From: Glandiceps talaboti
Taxonomy: Eukaryota; Hemichordata; Enteropneusta; Spengelidae
Direction: 5' to 3'
Assembly: GCF_964340395.1 (NCBI RefSeq)
Contig: NC_135562.1
Coordinates: 20,342,626-20,406,625 of the forward strand
Length of the DNA stretch: 64,000 nucleotides
Shown here: positions 1 to 15,000 of the stretch, piece after piece
Layout of the letters: the number at the start of each line of letters is the position of its first letter
How positions within the stretch are numbered: position 1 is the first letter of the stretch
Position numbers and translations under genes: made by a program
Notes under the pieces: generated by a model
Databases searched by the model: none
What the model was told of the DNA's origin: nothing
Seen by the model: only the letters and a program-made list of their open reading frames with translations

Positions 1-3000
1 GGATGTGATTACCAATCTCAAGGCAGACGTAAGTTAATAATTGTCTTATAAAGTCCTTTTACCTGATATTAATTAGTATTACACATAGGAACATTAGAAG
101 TTAGAAACATTTGCTTTAGCTATCATGACTGCAGCGTGTAGCAAAATTCAAATACATTACAATGTCATATTGTAAGTATAAATTGCTAAACTATTTTGTT
201 TAATTCTCTTTCATATGGAACACCCGAGATGGAGAGCAAGACCCAAGATGGAGTACCAAGACCCAAGATGGAAAGCAAGACCCAAGATGGATGGATGTGA
301 TTACCAATCTCAAGGCAGACGTAAGTTAATAATTGTATTATAAAGTCCTTTTACCTGATATTAATTAGTATTACACATAGGAACATTAGAAGTTAGAAAC
401 ATTTGCTTTAGCTATCATGACTGCAGCGTGTAGCAAAATTCGAATACATTACAATGTCATATTGTAAGTATAAATTGCTAAACTATTTTGTTTAATTCTC
501 TTTCATATGGAACACCCGAGATGGAGAGCAAGACCCAAGATGGAGTACCAAGACCCAAGATCGAAAGGAAGACCCAAGATGGATGGATGTGATTACCAAT
601 CTCAAGGCAGACGTAAGTTACTAATTGTCTTATAAAGTCCTTTTACCTGATATTAATTAGTATTACACATAGGAAGAATAGAAGTTAGAAACATTTGCTT
701 TAGCTATCATGACTGCAGCGTGTAGCAAAATTTGAATACATTACAATGTCATATTGAAAATATAAATTGCTAAACTATTTTGTTTAACTCTCTTTCATAT
801 GGAACACCCGAGATGGATAGCAAGACCCAAGATGGAGTACCAAGACCCAAGATGGATACCAAGACCCTAGATGGATGGATGTGATTACCAATCTCAAGGC
901 AGACGTAAGTTACTAATTGTCTTATAAAGTCCTTTTACCTGATATTAATTAGTATTACACATAGGAACATTAGAATTTAGAAACATTTGCTTTAGCTATC
1001 ATGACTGCAGCGTGTAGCAAAATTTGAATACATTACAATGTCATATTGTAAGTATAAATTGCTAAACTATTTTGTTTAATTCTCTTTCATATGGAACACC
1101 CGAGATGGATAGCAAGACCCAAGATGGAGTACCAAGACCCAAGATGGAAAGCAAGACCCAAGATGGATGGATGTGATTACCAATCTCAAGGCAGACGTAA
1201 GTTAATAATTGTCTTATAAAGTCCTTTTACCTGATATTAATTAGTATTACACATAGGAACATTAGAAGTTAGAAACATTTGCTTTAGCTATCATGACTGC
1301 AGCGTGTAGCAAAATTCGAATACATTACAATGTCATATTGTAAGTATAAATTGCTAAACTATTTTGTTTAATTCTCTTTCATATGGAACACCCGAGATGG
1401 ATAGCAAGACCCAAGATGGAGTACCAAGACCCAAGATGGAAAGCAAGACCCAAGATGGATGGATGTGATTACCAATCTCAAGACAGACGTAAGTTAATAA
1501 TTGTATTATAAAGTCCTTTTACCTGATATTAATTAGTATTACACATAGGAACATTAGAAGTTAGAAACATTTGCTTTAGCTATCATGACTGCAGCGTGTA
1601 GCAAAATTCGAATACATTACAATGTCATATTGTAAGTATAAATTGCTAAACTATTTTGTTTAATTCTCTTTCATATGGAACACCCGAGATGGAGAGCAAG
1701 ACCCAAGATGGAGTACCAAGACCCAAGATGGAAAGCAAGACCCAAGATGGATGGATGTGATTACCAATCTCAAGGCAGACGTAAGTTACTAATTGTCTTA
1801 TAAAGTCCTTTTACCTGATATTAATTAGTATTACACATAGGAAGAATAGAAGTTAGAAACATTTGCTTTAGCTATCATGACTGCAGCGTGTAGCAAAATT
1901 TGAATACATTACAATGTCATATTGAAAATATAAATTGCTAAACTATTTTGTTTAACTCTCTTTCATACGGAACACCCGAGATGGATAGCAAGACCCAAGA
2001 TGGAGTACCAAGACCCAAGATGAATACCAAGACCCTAGATGGATGGATGTGATTACCAATCTCAAGGCAGACGTATGTTACTAATTGTATTATAAAGTCC
2101 TTTTACCTGATATTAATTAGTATTACACATAGGAACATTAGAATTTAGAAACATTTGCTTTAGCTATCATGACTGCAGCGTGTAGCAAAATTCGAATACA
2201 TTACAATGTCATATTGTAAGTATAAATTGCTAAACTATTTTGTTTAATTCTCTTTCATATGGAACACCCGAGATGGATAGCAAGACCCAAGATGGAGTAC
2301 CAAGACCCAAGATGGAAAGCAAGACCCAAGATGGATGGATGTGATTACCAATCTCAAGGCAGACGTAAGTTAATAATTGTATTATAAAGTCCTTTTACCT
2401 GATATTAATTAGTATTACACATAGGAACATTAGAAGTTAGAAACATTTGCTTTAGCTATCATGACTGCAGCGTGTAGCAAAATTCGAATACATTACAATG
2501 TCATGTTGTAAGTATAAATTGCTAAACTATTTTGTTTAATTCTCTTTCATATGGAACACCCGAGATGGAGAGCAAGACCCAAGATGGAGTACCAAGACCC
2601 AAGATGGAAAGCAAGACCCAAGATGGATGGATGTGATTACCAATCTCAAGGCAGACGTAAGTTACTAATTGTCTTATAAAGTCCTTTTACCTGATATTAA
2701 TTAGTATTACACATAGGAACATTAGAATTTAGAAACATTTGCTTTAGCTATCATGACTGCAGCGTGTAGCAAAATTTGAATACATTACAATGTCATATTG
2801 TAAGTATAAATTGCTAAACTATTTTGTTTAATTCTCTTTCATATGGAACACCCGAGATGGATAGCAAGATCCAAGATGGAGTACCAAGACCCAAGATGGA
2901 AAGCAAGACCCAAGATGGATGGATGTGATTACCAATCTCAAGGCAGACGTAAGTTACTAATTGTATTATAAAGTCCTTTTACCTGATATTAATTAGTATT

Positions 3001-6000
3001 ACACATAGGAACATTAGAAGTTAGAAACATTTGCTTTAGCTATCATGACTGCAGCGTGTAGCAAAATTTGAATACATTACAATATCATATTGAAAATATA
3101 AATTGCTAAACTATTTTGTTTAATTCTCTTTCATATGGAACACCCGAGATGGATAGCAAGACCCAAGATGGAGTACCAAGACCCAAGATGGAAAGCAAGA
3201 CCCAAGATGGATGGATGTGATTACCAATCTCAAGGCAGACGTAAGTTAATAATTGTCTTATAAAGTCCTTTTACCTGATATTAATTAGTATTACACATAG
3301 GAACATTAGAAGTTAGAAACATTTGCTTTAGCTATCATGACTGCAGCGTGTAGCAAAATTCGAATACATTACAATGTCATATTGTAAGTATAAATTGCTA
3401 AACTATTTTGTTTAATTCTCTTTCATATGGAACACCCGAGATGGATAGCAAGACCCAAGATGGAGTACCAAGACCCAAGATGGAAAGCAAGACCCAAGAT
3501 GGATGGATGTGATTACCAATCTCAAGACAGACGTAAGTTAATAATTGTATTATAAAGTCCTTTTACCTGATATTAATTAGTATTACACATAGGAACATTA
3601 GAAGTTAGAAACATTTGCTTTAGCTATCATGACTGCAGCGTGTAGCAAAATTCGAATACATTACAATGTCATATTGTAAGTATAAATTGCTAAACTATTT
3701 TGTTTAATTCTCTTTCATATGGAACACCCGAGATGGAGAGCAAGACCCAAGATGGAGTACCAAGACCCAAGATGGAAAGCAAGACCCAAGATGGATGGAT
3801 GTGATTACCAATCTCAAGGCAGACGTAAGTTACTAATTGTCTTATAAAGTCCTTTTACCTGATATTAATTAGTATTACACATAGGAAGAATAGAAGTTAG
3901 AAACATTTGCTTTAGCTATCATGACTGCAGCGTGTAGCAAAATTTGAATACATTACTATGTCATATTGAAAATATAAATTGCTAAACTATTTTGTTTAAC
4001 TCTCTTTCATACGGAACACCCGAGATGGATAGCAAGACCCAAGATGGAGTACCAAGACCCAAGATGAATACCAAGACCCTAGATGGATGGATGTGATTAC
4101 CAATCTCAAGGCAGACGTATGTTACTAATTGTATTATAAAGTCCTTTTACCTGATATTAATTAGTATTACACATAGGAACATTAGAATTTAGAAACATTT
4201 GCTTTAGCTATCATGACTGCAGCGTGTAGCAAAATTTGAATACATTACAATATCATATTGAAAATATAAATTGCTAAACTATTTTGTTTAATTCTCTTTC
4301 ATATGGAACACCCGAGATGGATAGCAAGACCCAAGATGGAGTACCAAGACCCAAGATGGAAAGCAAGACCCAAGATGGATGGATGTGATTACCAATCTCA
4401 AGGCAGACGTAAGTTAATAATTGTCTTATAAAGTCCTTTTACCTGATATTAATTAGTATTACACATAGGAACATTAGAAGTTAGAAACATTTGCTTTAGC
4501 TATCATGACTGCAGCGTGTAGCAAAATTCGAATACATTACAATGTCATATTGTAAGTATAAATTGCTAAACTATTTTGTTTAATTCTCTTTCATATGGAA
4601 CACCCGAGATGGATAGCAAGACCCAAGATGGAGTACCAAGACCCAAGATGGAAAGCAAGACCCAAGATGGATGGATGTGATTACCAATCTCAAGACAGAC
4701 GTAAGTTAATAATTGTATTATAAAGTCCTTTTACCTGATATTAATTAGTATTACACATAGGAACATTAGAAGTTAGAAACATTTGCTTTAGCTATCATGA
4801 CTGCAGCGTGTAGCAAAATTCGAATACATTACAATGTCATATTGTAAGTATAAATTGCTAAACTATTTTGTTTAATTCTCTTTCATATGGAACACCCGAG
4901 ATGGAGAGCAAGACCCAAGATGGAGTACCAAGACCCAAGATGGAAAGCAAGACCCAAGATGGATGGATGTGATTACCAATCTCAAGGCAGACGTAAGTTA
5001 CTAATTGTCTTATAAAGTCCTTTTACCTGATATTAATTAGTATTACACATAGGAAGAATAGAAGTTAGAAACATTTGCTTTAGCTATCATGACTGCAGCG
5101 TGTAGCAAAATTTGAATACATTACTATGTCATATTGAAAATATAAATTGCTAAACTATTTTGTTTAACTCTCTTTCATACGGAACACCCGAGATGGATAG
5201 CAAGACCCAAGATGGAGTACCAAGACCCAAGATGAATACCAAGACCCTAGATGGATGGATGTGATTACCAATCTCAAGGCAGACGTATGTTACTAATTGT
5301 ATTATAAAGTCCTTTTACCTGATATTAATTAGTATTACACATAGGAACATTAGAATTTAGAAACATTTGCTTTAGCTATCATGACTGCAGCGTGTAGCAA
5401 AATTCGAATACATTACAATGTCATATTGTAAGTATAAATTGCTAAACTATTTTGTTTAATTCTCTTTCATATGGAACACCCGAGATGGATAGCAAGACCC
5501 AAGATGGAGTACCAAGACCCAAGATGGAAAGCAAGACCCAAGATGGATGGATGTGATTACCAATCTCAAGGCAGACGTAAGTTAATAATTGTATTATAAA
5601 GTCCTTTTACCTGATATTAATTAGTATTACACATAGGAACATTAGAAGTTAGAAACATTTGCTTTAGCTATCATGACTGCAGCGTGTAGCAAAATTCGAA
5701 TACATTACAATGTCATGTTGTAAGTATAAATTGCTAAACTATTTTGTTTAATTCTCTTTCATATGGAACACCCGAGATGGAGAGCAAGACCCAAGATGGA
5801 GTACCAAGACCCAAGATGGAAAGCAAGACCCAAGATGGATGGATGTGATTACCAATCTCAAGGCAGACGTAAGTTACTAATTGTCTTATAAAGTCCTTTT
5901 ACCTGATATTAATTAGTATTACACATAGGAACATTAGAATTTAGAAACATTTGCTTTAGCTATCATGACTGCAGCGTGTAGCAAAATTTGAATACATTAC

Positions 6001-9000
6001 AATGTCATATTGTAAGTATAAATTGCTAAACTATTTTGTTTAATTCTCTTTCATATGGAACACCCGAGATGGATAGCAAGATCCAAGATGGAGTACCAAG
6101 ACCCAAGATGGAAAGCAAGACCCAAGATGGATGGATGTGATTACCAATCTCAAGGCAGACGTAAGTTACTAATTGTATTATAAAGTCCTTTTACCTGATA
6201 TTAATTAGTATTACACATAGGAACATTAGAAGTTAGAAACATTTGCTTTAGCTATCATGACTGCAGCGTGTAGCAAAATTTGAATACATTACAATATCAT
6301 ATTGAAAATATAAATTGCTAAACTATTTTGTTTAATTCTCTTTCATATGGAACACCCGAGATGGATAGCAAGACCCAAGATGGAGTACCAAGACCCAAGA
6401 TGGAAAGCAAGACCCAAGATGGATGGATGTGATTACCAATCTCAAGGCAGACGTAAGTTAATAATTGTCTTATAAAGTCCTTTTACCTGATATTAATTAG
6501 TATTACACATAGGAACATTAGAATTTAGAAACATTTGCTTTAGCTATCATGACTGCAGCGTGTAGCAAAATTCGAATACATTACAATGTCATATTGTAAG
6601 TATAAATTGCTAAACTATTTTGTTTAATTCTCTTTCATATGGAACACCCGAGATGGAGAGCAAGACCCAAGATGGAGTACCAAGACCCAAGATCGAAAGC
6701 AAGACCCAAGATGGATGGATGTGATTACCAATCTCAAGGCAGACGTAAGTTACTAATTGTCTTATAAAGTCCTTTTACCTGATATTAATTAGTATTACAC
6801 ATAGGAAGAATAGAAGTTAGAAACATTTGCTTTAGCTATCATGACTGCAGCGTGTAGCAAAATTTGAATACATTACAATGTCATATTGAAAATATAAATT
6901 GCTAAACTATTTTGTTTAACTCTCTTTCATATGGAACACCCGAGATGGATAGCAAGACCCAAGATGGTGTACCAAGACCCAAGATGGATACCAAGACCCT
7001 AGATGGATGGATGTGATTACCAATCTCAAGGCAGACGTAAGTTACTAATTGTCTTATAAAGTCCTTTTACCTGATATTAATTAGTATTACACATAGGAAC
7101 ATTAGAATTTAGAAACATTTGCTTTAGCTATCATGACTGCAGCGTGTAGCAAAATTTGAATACATTACAATGTCATATTGTAAGTATAAATTGCTAAACT
7201 ATTTTGTTTAATTCTCTTTCATATGGAACACCCGAGATGGATAGCAAGACCCAAGATGGAGTACCAAGACCCAAGATGAATACCAAGACCCTAGATGGAT
7301 GGATGTGATTACCAATCTCAAGGCAGACGTAAGTTACTAATTGTATTATAAAGTCCTTTTACCTGATATTAATTAGTATTACACATAGGAACATTAGAAT
7401 TTAGAAACATTTGCTTTAGCTATCATGACTGCAGCGTGTAGCAAAATTCGAATACATTACAATGTCATATTGTAAGTATAAATTGCTAAACTATTTTGTT
7501 TAATTCTCTTTCATATGGAACACCCGAGATGGATAGCAAGACCCAAGATGGAGTACCAAGACCCAAGATGGAAAGCAAGACCCAAGATGGATGGATGTGA
7601 TTACCAATCTCAAGGCAGACGTAAGTTACTAATTGTATTATAAAGTCCTTTTACCTGATATTAATTAGTATTACACATAGGAACATTAGAAGTTAGAAAC
7701 ATTTGCTTTAGCTATCATGACTGCAGCGTGTAGCAAAATTTGAATACATTACAATGTCATATTGTAAGTATAAATTGCTAAACTATTTTGTTTAATTCTC
7801 TTTCATATGGAACACCCGAGATGGATAGCAAGATCCAAGATGGAGTACCAAGACCCAAGATGGAAAGCAAGACCCAAGATGGATGGATGTGATTACCAAT
7901 CTCAAGGCAGACGTAAGTTACTAATTGTATTATAAAGTCCTTTTACCTGATATTAATTAGTATTACACATAGGAACATTAGAAGTTAGAAACATTTGCTT
8001 TAGCTATCATGACTGCAGCGTGTAGCAAAATTTGAATACATTACAATATCATATTGAAAATATAAATTGCTAAACTATTTTGTTTAATTCTCTTTCATAT
8101 GGAACACCCGAGATGGATAGCAAGACCCAAGATGGAGTACCAAGACCCAAGATGGAAAGCAAGACCCAAGATGGATGGATGTGATTACCAATCTCAAGGC
8201 AGACGTAAGTTAATAATTGTCTTATAAAGTCCTTTTACCTGATATTAATTAGTATTACACATAGGAACATTAGAAGTTAGAAACATTTGCTTTAGCTACC
8301 ATGACTGCAGCGTGTAGCAAAATTCGAATACATTACAATGTCATATTGTAAGTATAAATTGCTAAACTATTTTGTTTAATTCTCTTTCATATGGAACACC
8401 CGAGATGGATAGCAAGACCCAAGATGGAGTACCAAGACCCAAGATGGAAAGCAAGACCCAAGATGGATGGATGTGATTACCAATCTCAAGGCAGACGTAA
8501 GTTAATAATTGTATTATAAAGTCCTTTTACCTGATATTAATTAGTATTACACATAGGAAAAATAGAAGTTAGAAACATTTGCTTTAGCTATCATGACTGC
8601 AGCGTGTAGCAAAATTTGAATACATTACAATGTCATATTGTAAGTATAAATTGCTAAACTATTTTGTTTAATTCTCTTTCATATGGAACACCCGAGATGG
8701 ATAGCAAGACCCAAGATGGAGTACCAAGACCCAAGATGGAAAGCAAGACCCAAGATGGATGGATGTGATTACCAATCTCAAGGCAGACGTAAGTTAATAA
8801 TTGTATTATAAAGTCCTTTTACCTGATATTAATTAGTATTACACATAGGAACATTAGAAGTTAGAAACATTTGCTTTAGCTATCATGACTGCAGCGTGTA
8901 GCAAAATTTGAATACATTACAATGTCATATTGTAAGTATAAATTGCTAAACTATTTTGTTTAATTCTCTTTCATATGGAACACCCGAGATGGATAGCAAG

Positions 9001-12000
9001 ATCCAAGATGGAGTACCAAGACCCAAGATGGAAAGCAAGACCCAAGATGGATGGATGTGATTACCAATCTCAAGGCAGACGTAAGTTACTAATTGTATTA
9101 TAAAGTCCTTTTACCTGATATTAATTAGTATTACACATAGGAACATTAGAAGTTAGAAACATTTGCTTTAGCTATCATGACTGCAGCGTGTAGCAAAATT
9201 TGAATACATTACAATATCATATTGAAAATATAAATTGCTAAACTATTTTGTTTAATTCTCTTTCATATGGAACACCCGAGATGGATAGCAAGACCCAAGA
9301 TGGAGTACCAAGACCCAAGATGGAAAGCAAGACCCAAGATGGATGGATGTGATTACCAATCTCAAGGCAGACGTAAGTTAATAATTGTCTTATAAAGTCC
9401 TTTTACCTGATATTAATTAGTATTACACATAGGAACATTAGAAGTTAGAAACATTTGCTTTAGCTACCATGACTGCAGCGTGTAGCAAAATTCGAATACA
9501 TTACAATGTCATATTGTAAGTATAAATTGCTAAACTATTTTGTTTAATTCTCTTTCATATGGAACACCCGAGATGGATAGCAAGACCCAAGATGGAGTAC
9601 CAAGACCCAAGATGGAAAGCAAGACCCAAGATGGATGGATGTGATTACCAATCTCAAGGTAGACGTAAGTTAATAATTGTATTATAAAGTCCTTTTACCT
9701 GATATTAATTAGTATTACACATAGGAAAAATAGAAGTTAGAAACATTTGCTTTAGCTATCATGACTGCAGCGTGTAGCAAAATTTGAATACATTACAATG
9801 TCATATTGTAAGTATAAATTGCTAAACTATTTTGTTTAATTCTCTTTCATATGGAACACCCGAGATGGATAGCAAGACCCAAGATGGAGTACCAAGACCC
9901 AAGATGGAAAGCAAGACCCAAGATGGATGGATGTGATTACCAATCTCAAGGCAGACGTAAGTTAATAATTGTATTATAAAGTCCTTTTACCTGATATTAA
10001 TTAGTATTACACATAGGAAAAATAGAAGTTAGAAACATTTGCTTTAGCTATCATGACTGCAGCGTGTAGCAAAATTTGAATACATTACAATGTCATATTG
10101 TAAGTATAAATTGCTAAACTATTTTGTTTAATTCTCTTTCATATGGAACACCCGAGATGGATAGCAAGACCCAAGATGGAGTACCAAGACCCAAGATGGA
10201 AAGCAAGACCCAAGATGGATGGATGTGATTACCAATCTCAAGGCAGACGTAAGTTACTAATTGTATTATAAAGTTCTTTTACCTGATATTAATTAGTATT
10301 ACACATAGGAACATTACAAGTTAGAAACATTTGCTTTAGCTATCATGACTGCAGCGTGTAGCAAAATTTGAATACATTACAATATCATATTGAAAATATA
10401 AATTGCTAAACTATTTTGTTTAATTCTCTTTCATATGGAACACCCGAGATGGATAGCAAGACCCAAGATGGAGTACCAAGACCCAAGATGGAAAGCAAGA
10501 CCCAAGATGGATGGATGTGATTACCAATCTCAAGGCAGACGTAAGTTAATAATTGTCTTATAAAGTCCTTTTACCTGATATTAATTAGTATTACACATAG
10601 GAACATTAGAAGTTAGAAACATTTGCTTTAGCTACCATGACTGCAGCGTGTAGCAAAATTCGAATACATTACAATGTCATATTGTAAGTATAAATTGCTA
10701 AACTATTTTGTTTAATTCTCTTTCATATGGAACACCCGAGATGGATAGCAAGACCCAAGATGGAGTACCAAGACCCAAGATGGAAAGCAAGACCCAAGAT
10801 GGATGGATGTGATTACCAATCTCAAGGCAGACGTAAGTTAATAATTGTCTTATAAAGTCCTTTTACCTGATATTAATTAGTATTACACATAGGAACATTA
10901 GAAGTTAGAAACATTTGCTTTAGCTATCATGACTGCAGCGTGTAGCAAAATTCGAATACATTACAATGTCATATTGTAAGTATAAATTGCTAAACTATTT
11001 TGTTTAATTCTCTTTCATATGGAACACCCGAGATGGAGAGCAAGACCCAAGATGGAGTACCAAGACCCAAGATGGAAAGCAAGACCCAAGATGGATGGAT
11101 GTGATTACCAATCTCAAGGCAGACGTAAGTTAATAATTGTCTTATAAAGTCCTTTTACCTGATATTAATTAGTATTACACATAGGAACATTAGAAGTTAG
11201 AAACATTTGCTTTAGCTATCATGACTGCAGCGTGTAGCAAAATTCGAATACATTGCAATGTCATATTGTAAGTATAAATTGCTAAACTATTTTGTTTAAT
11301 TCTCTTTCATATGGAACACCCGAGATGGATAGCAAGACCCAAGATGGAGTACCAAGACCCAAGATGGAAAGCAAGACCCAAGATGGATGGATGTGATTAC
11401 CAATCTCAAGGCAGACGTAAGTTAATAATTGTCTTATAAAGTCCTTTTACCTGATATTAATTAGTATTACACATAGGAACATTAGAAGTTAGAAACATTT
11501 GCTTTAGCTATCATGACTGCAGCGTGTAGCAAAATTCGAATACATTACAATGTCATATTGTAAGTATAAATTGCTAAACTATTTTGTTTAATTCTCTTTC
11601 ATATGGAACACCCGAGATGGAGAGCAAGACCCAAGATGGAGTACCAAGACCCAAGATGGAAAGCAAGACCCAAGATGGATGGATGTGATTACCAATCTCA
11701 AGGCAGACGTAAGTTAATAATTGTATTATAAAGTCCTTTTACCTGATATTAATTAGTATTACACATAGGAACATTAGAAGTTAGAAACATTTGCTTTAGC
11801 TATCATGACTGCAGCGTGTAGCAAAATTCGAATACATTACAATGTCATGTTGTAAGTATAAATTGCTAAACTATTTTGTTTAATTCTCTTTCATATGGAA
11901 CACCCGAGATGGAGAGCAAGACCCAAGATGGAGTACCAAGACCCAAGATGGAAAGCAAGACCCAAGATGGATGGATGTGATTACCAATCTCAAGGCAGAC

Positions 12001-15000
12001 GTAAGTTACTAATTGTCTTATAAAGTCCTTTTACCTGATATTAATTAGTATTACACATAGGAAGAATAGAAGTTAAAAACATTTGCTTTAGCTATCATGA
12101 CTGCAGCGTGTAGCAAAATTTGAATACATTACAATGTCATATTGAAAATATAAATTGCTAAACTATTTTGTTTAACTCTCTTTCATATGGAACACCCGAG
12201 ATGGATAGCAAGACCCAAGATGGAGTACCAAGACCCAAGATGGATACCAAGACCCTAGATGGATGGATGTGATTACCAATCTCAAGGCAGACGTAAGTTA
12301 ATAATTGTCTTATAAAGTCCTTTTACCTGATATTAATTAGTATTACACATAGGAACATTAGAATTTAGAAACATTTGCTTTAGCTATCATGACTGCAGCG
12401 TGTAGCAAAATTTGAATACATTACAATGTCATATTGTAAGTATAAATTGCTAAACTATTTTGTTTAATTCTCTTTCATATGGAACACCCGAGATGGATAG
12501 CAAGATCCAAGATGGAGTACCAAGACCCAAGATGGAAAGCAAGACCCAAGATGGATGGATGTGATTACCAATCTCAAGGCAGACGTAAGTTACTAATTGT
12601 ATTATAAAGTCCTTTTACCTGATATTAATTAGTATTACACATAGGAACATTAGAAGTTAGAAACATTTGCTTTAGCTATCATGACTGCAGCGTGTAGCAA
12701 AATTTGAATACATTACAATATCATATTGAAAATATAAATTGCTAAACTATTTTGTTTAATTCTCTTTCATATGGAACACCCGAGATGGATAGCAAGACCC
12801 AAGATGGAGTACCAAGACCCAAGATGGAAAGCAAGACCCAAGATGGATGGATGTGATTACCAATCTCAAGGCAGACGTAAGTTAATAATTGTCTTATAAA
12901 GTCCTTTTACCTGATATTAATTAGTATTACACATAGGAACATTAGAAGTTAGAAACATTTGCTTTAGCTACCATGACTGCAGCGTGTAGCAAAATTCGAA
13001 TACATTACAATGTCATATTGTAAGTATAAATTGCTAAACTATTTTGTTTAATTCTCTTTCATATGGAACACCCGAGATGGATAGCAAGACCCAAGATGGA
13101 GTACCAAGACCCAAGATGGAAAGCAAGACCCAAGATGGATGGATGTGATTACCAATCTCAAGGCAGACGTAAGTTAATAATTGTATTATAAAGTCCTTTT
13201 ACCTGATATTAATTAGTATTACACATAGGAAAAATAGAAGTTAGAAACATTTGCTTTAGCTATCATGACTGCAGCGTGTAGCAAAATTTGAATACATTAC
13301 AATGTCATATTGTAAGTATAAATTGCTAAACTATTTTGTTTAATTCTCTTTCATATGGAACACCCGAGATGGATAGCAAGACCCAAGATGGAGTACCAAG
13401 ACCCAAGATGGAAAGCAAGACCCAAGATGGATGGATGTGATTACCAATCTCAAGGCAGACGTAAGTTACTAATTGTATTATAAAGTTCTTTTACCTGATA
13501 TTAATTAGTATTACACATAGGAACATTACAAGTTAGAAACATTTGCTTTAGCTATCATGACTGCAGCGTGTAGCAAAATTTGAATACATTACAATATCAT
13601 ATTGAAAATATAAATTGCTAAACTATTTTGTTTAATTCTCTTTCATATGGAACACCCGAGATGGATAGCAAGACCCAAGATGGAGTACCAAGACCCAAGA
13701 TGGAAAGCAAGACCCAAGATGGATGGATGTGATTACCAATCTCAAGGCAGACGTAAGTTAATAATTGTCTTATAAAGTCCTTTTACCTGATATTAATTAG
13801 TATTACACATAGGAACATTAGAAGTTAGAAACATTTGCTTTAGCTACCATGACTGCAGCGTGTAGCAAAATTCGAATACATTACAATGTCATATTGTAAG
13901 TATAAATTGCTAAACTATTTTGTTTAATTCTCTTTCATATGGAACACCCGAGATGGATAGCAAGACCCAAGATGGAGTACCAAGACCCAAGATGGAAAGC
14001 AAGACCCAAGATGGATGGATGTGATTACCAATCTCAAGGCAGACGTAAGTTAATAATTGTCTTATAAAGTCCTTTTACCTGATATTAATTAGTATTACAC
14101 ATAGGAACATTAGAAGTTAGAAACATTTGCTTTAGCTATCATGACTGCAGCGTGTAGCAAAATTCGAATACATTGCAATGTCATATTGTAAGTATAAATT
14201 GCTAAACTATTTTGTTTAATTCTCTTTCATATGGAACACCCGAGATGGATAGCAAGACCCAAGATGGAGTACCAAGACCCAAGATGGAAAGCAAGACCCA
14301 AGATGGATGGATGTGATTACCAATCTCAAGGCAGACGTAAGTTAATAATTGTCTTATAAAGTCCTTTTACCTGATATTAATTAGTATTACACATAGGAAC
14401 ATTAGAAGTTAGAAACATTTGCTTTAGCTATCATGACTGCAGCGTGTAGCAAAATTCGAATACATTACAATGTCATATTGTAAGTATAAATTGCTAAACT
14501 ATTTTGTTTAATTCTCTTTCATATGGAACACCCGAGATGGAGAGCAAGACCCAAGATGGAGTACCAAGACCCAAGATGGAAAGCAAGACCCAAGATGGAT
14601 GGATGTGATTACCAATCTCAAGGCAGACGTAAGTTAATAATTGTATTATAAAGTCCTTTTACCTGATATTAATTAGTATTACACATAGGAACATTACAAG
14701 TTAGAAACATTTGCTTTAGCTATCATGACTGCAGCGTGTAGCAAAATTCGAATACATTACAATGTCATATTGTAAGTATAAATTGCTAAACTATTTTGTT
14801 TAATTCTCTTTCATATGGAACACCCGAGATGGAGAGCAAGACCCAAGATGGAGTACCAAGACCCAAGATGGAAAGCAAGACCCAAGATGGATGGATGTGA
14901 TTACCAATCTCAAGGCAGACGTAAGTTACTAATTGTCTTATAAAGTCCTTTTACCTGATATTAATTAGTATTACACATAGGAAGAATAGAAGTTAGAAAC

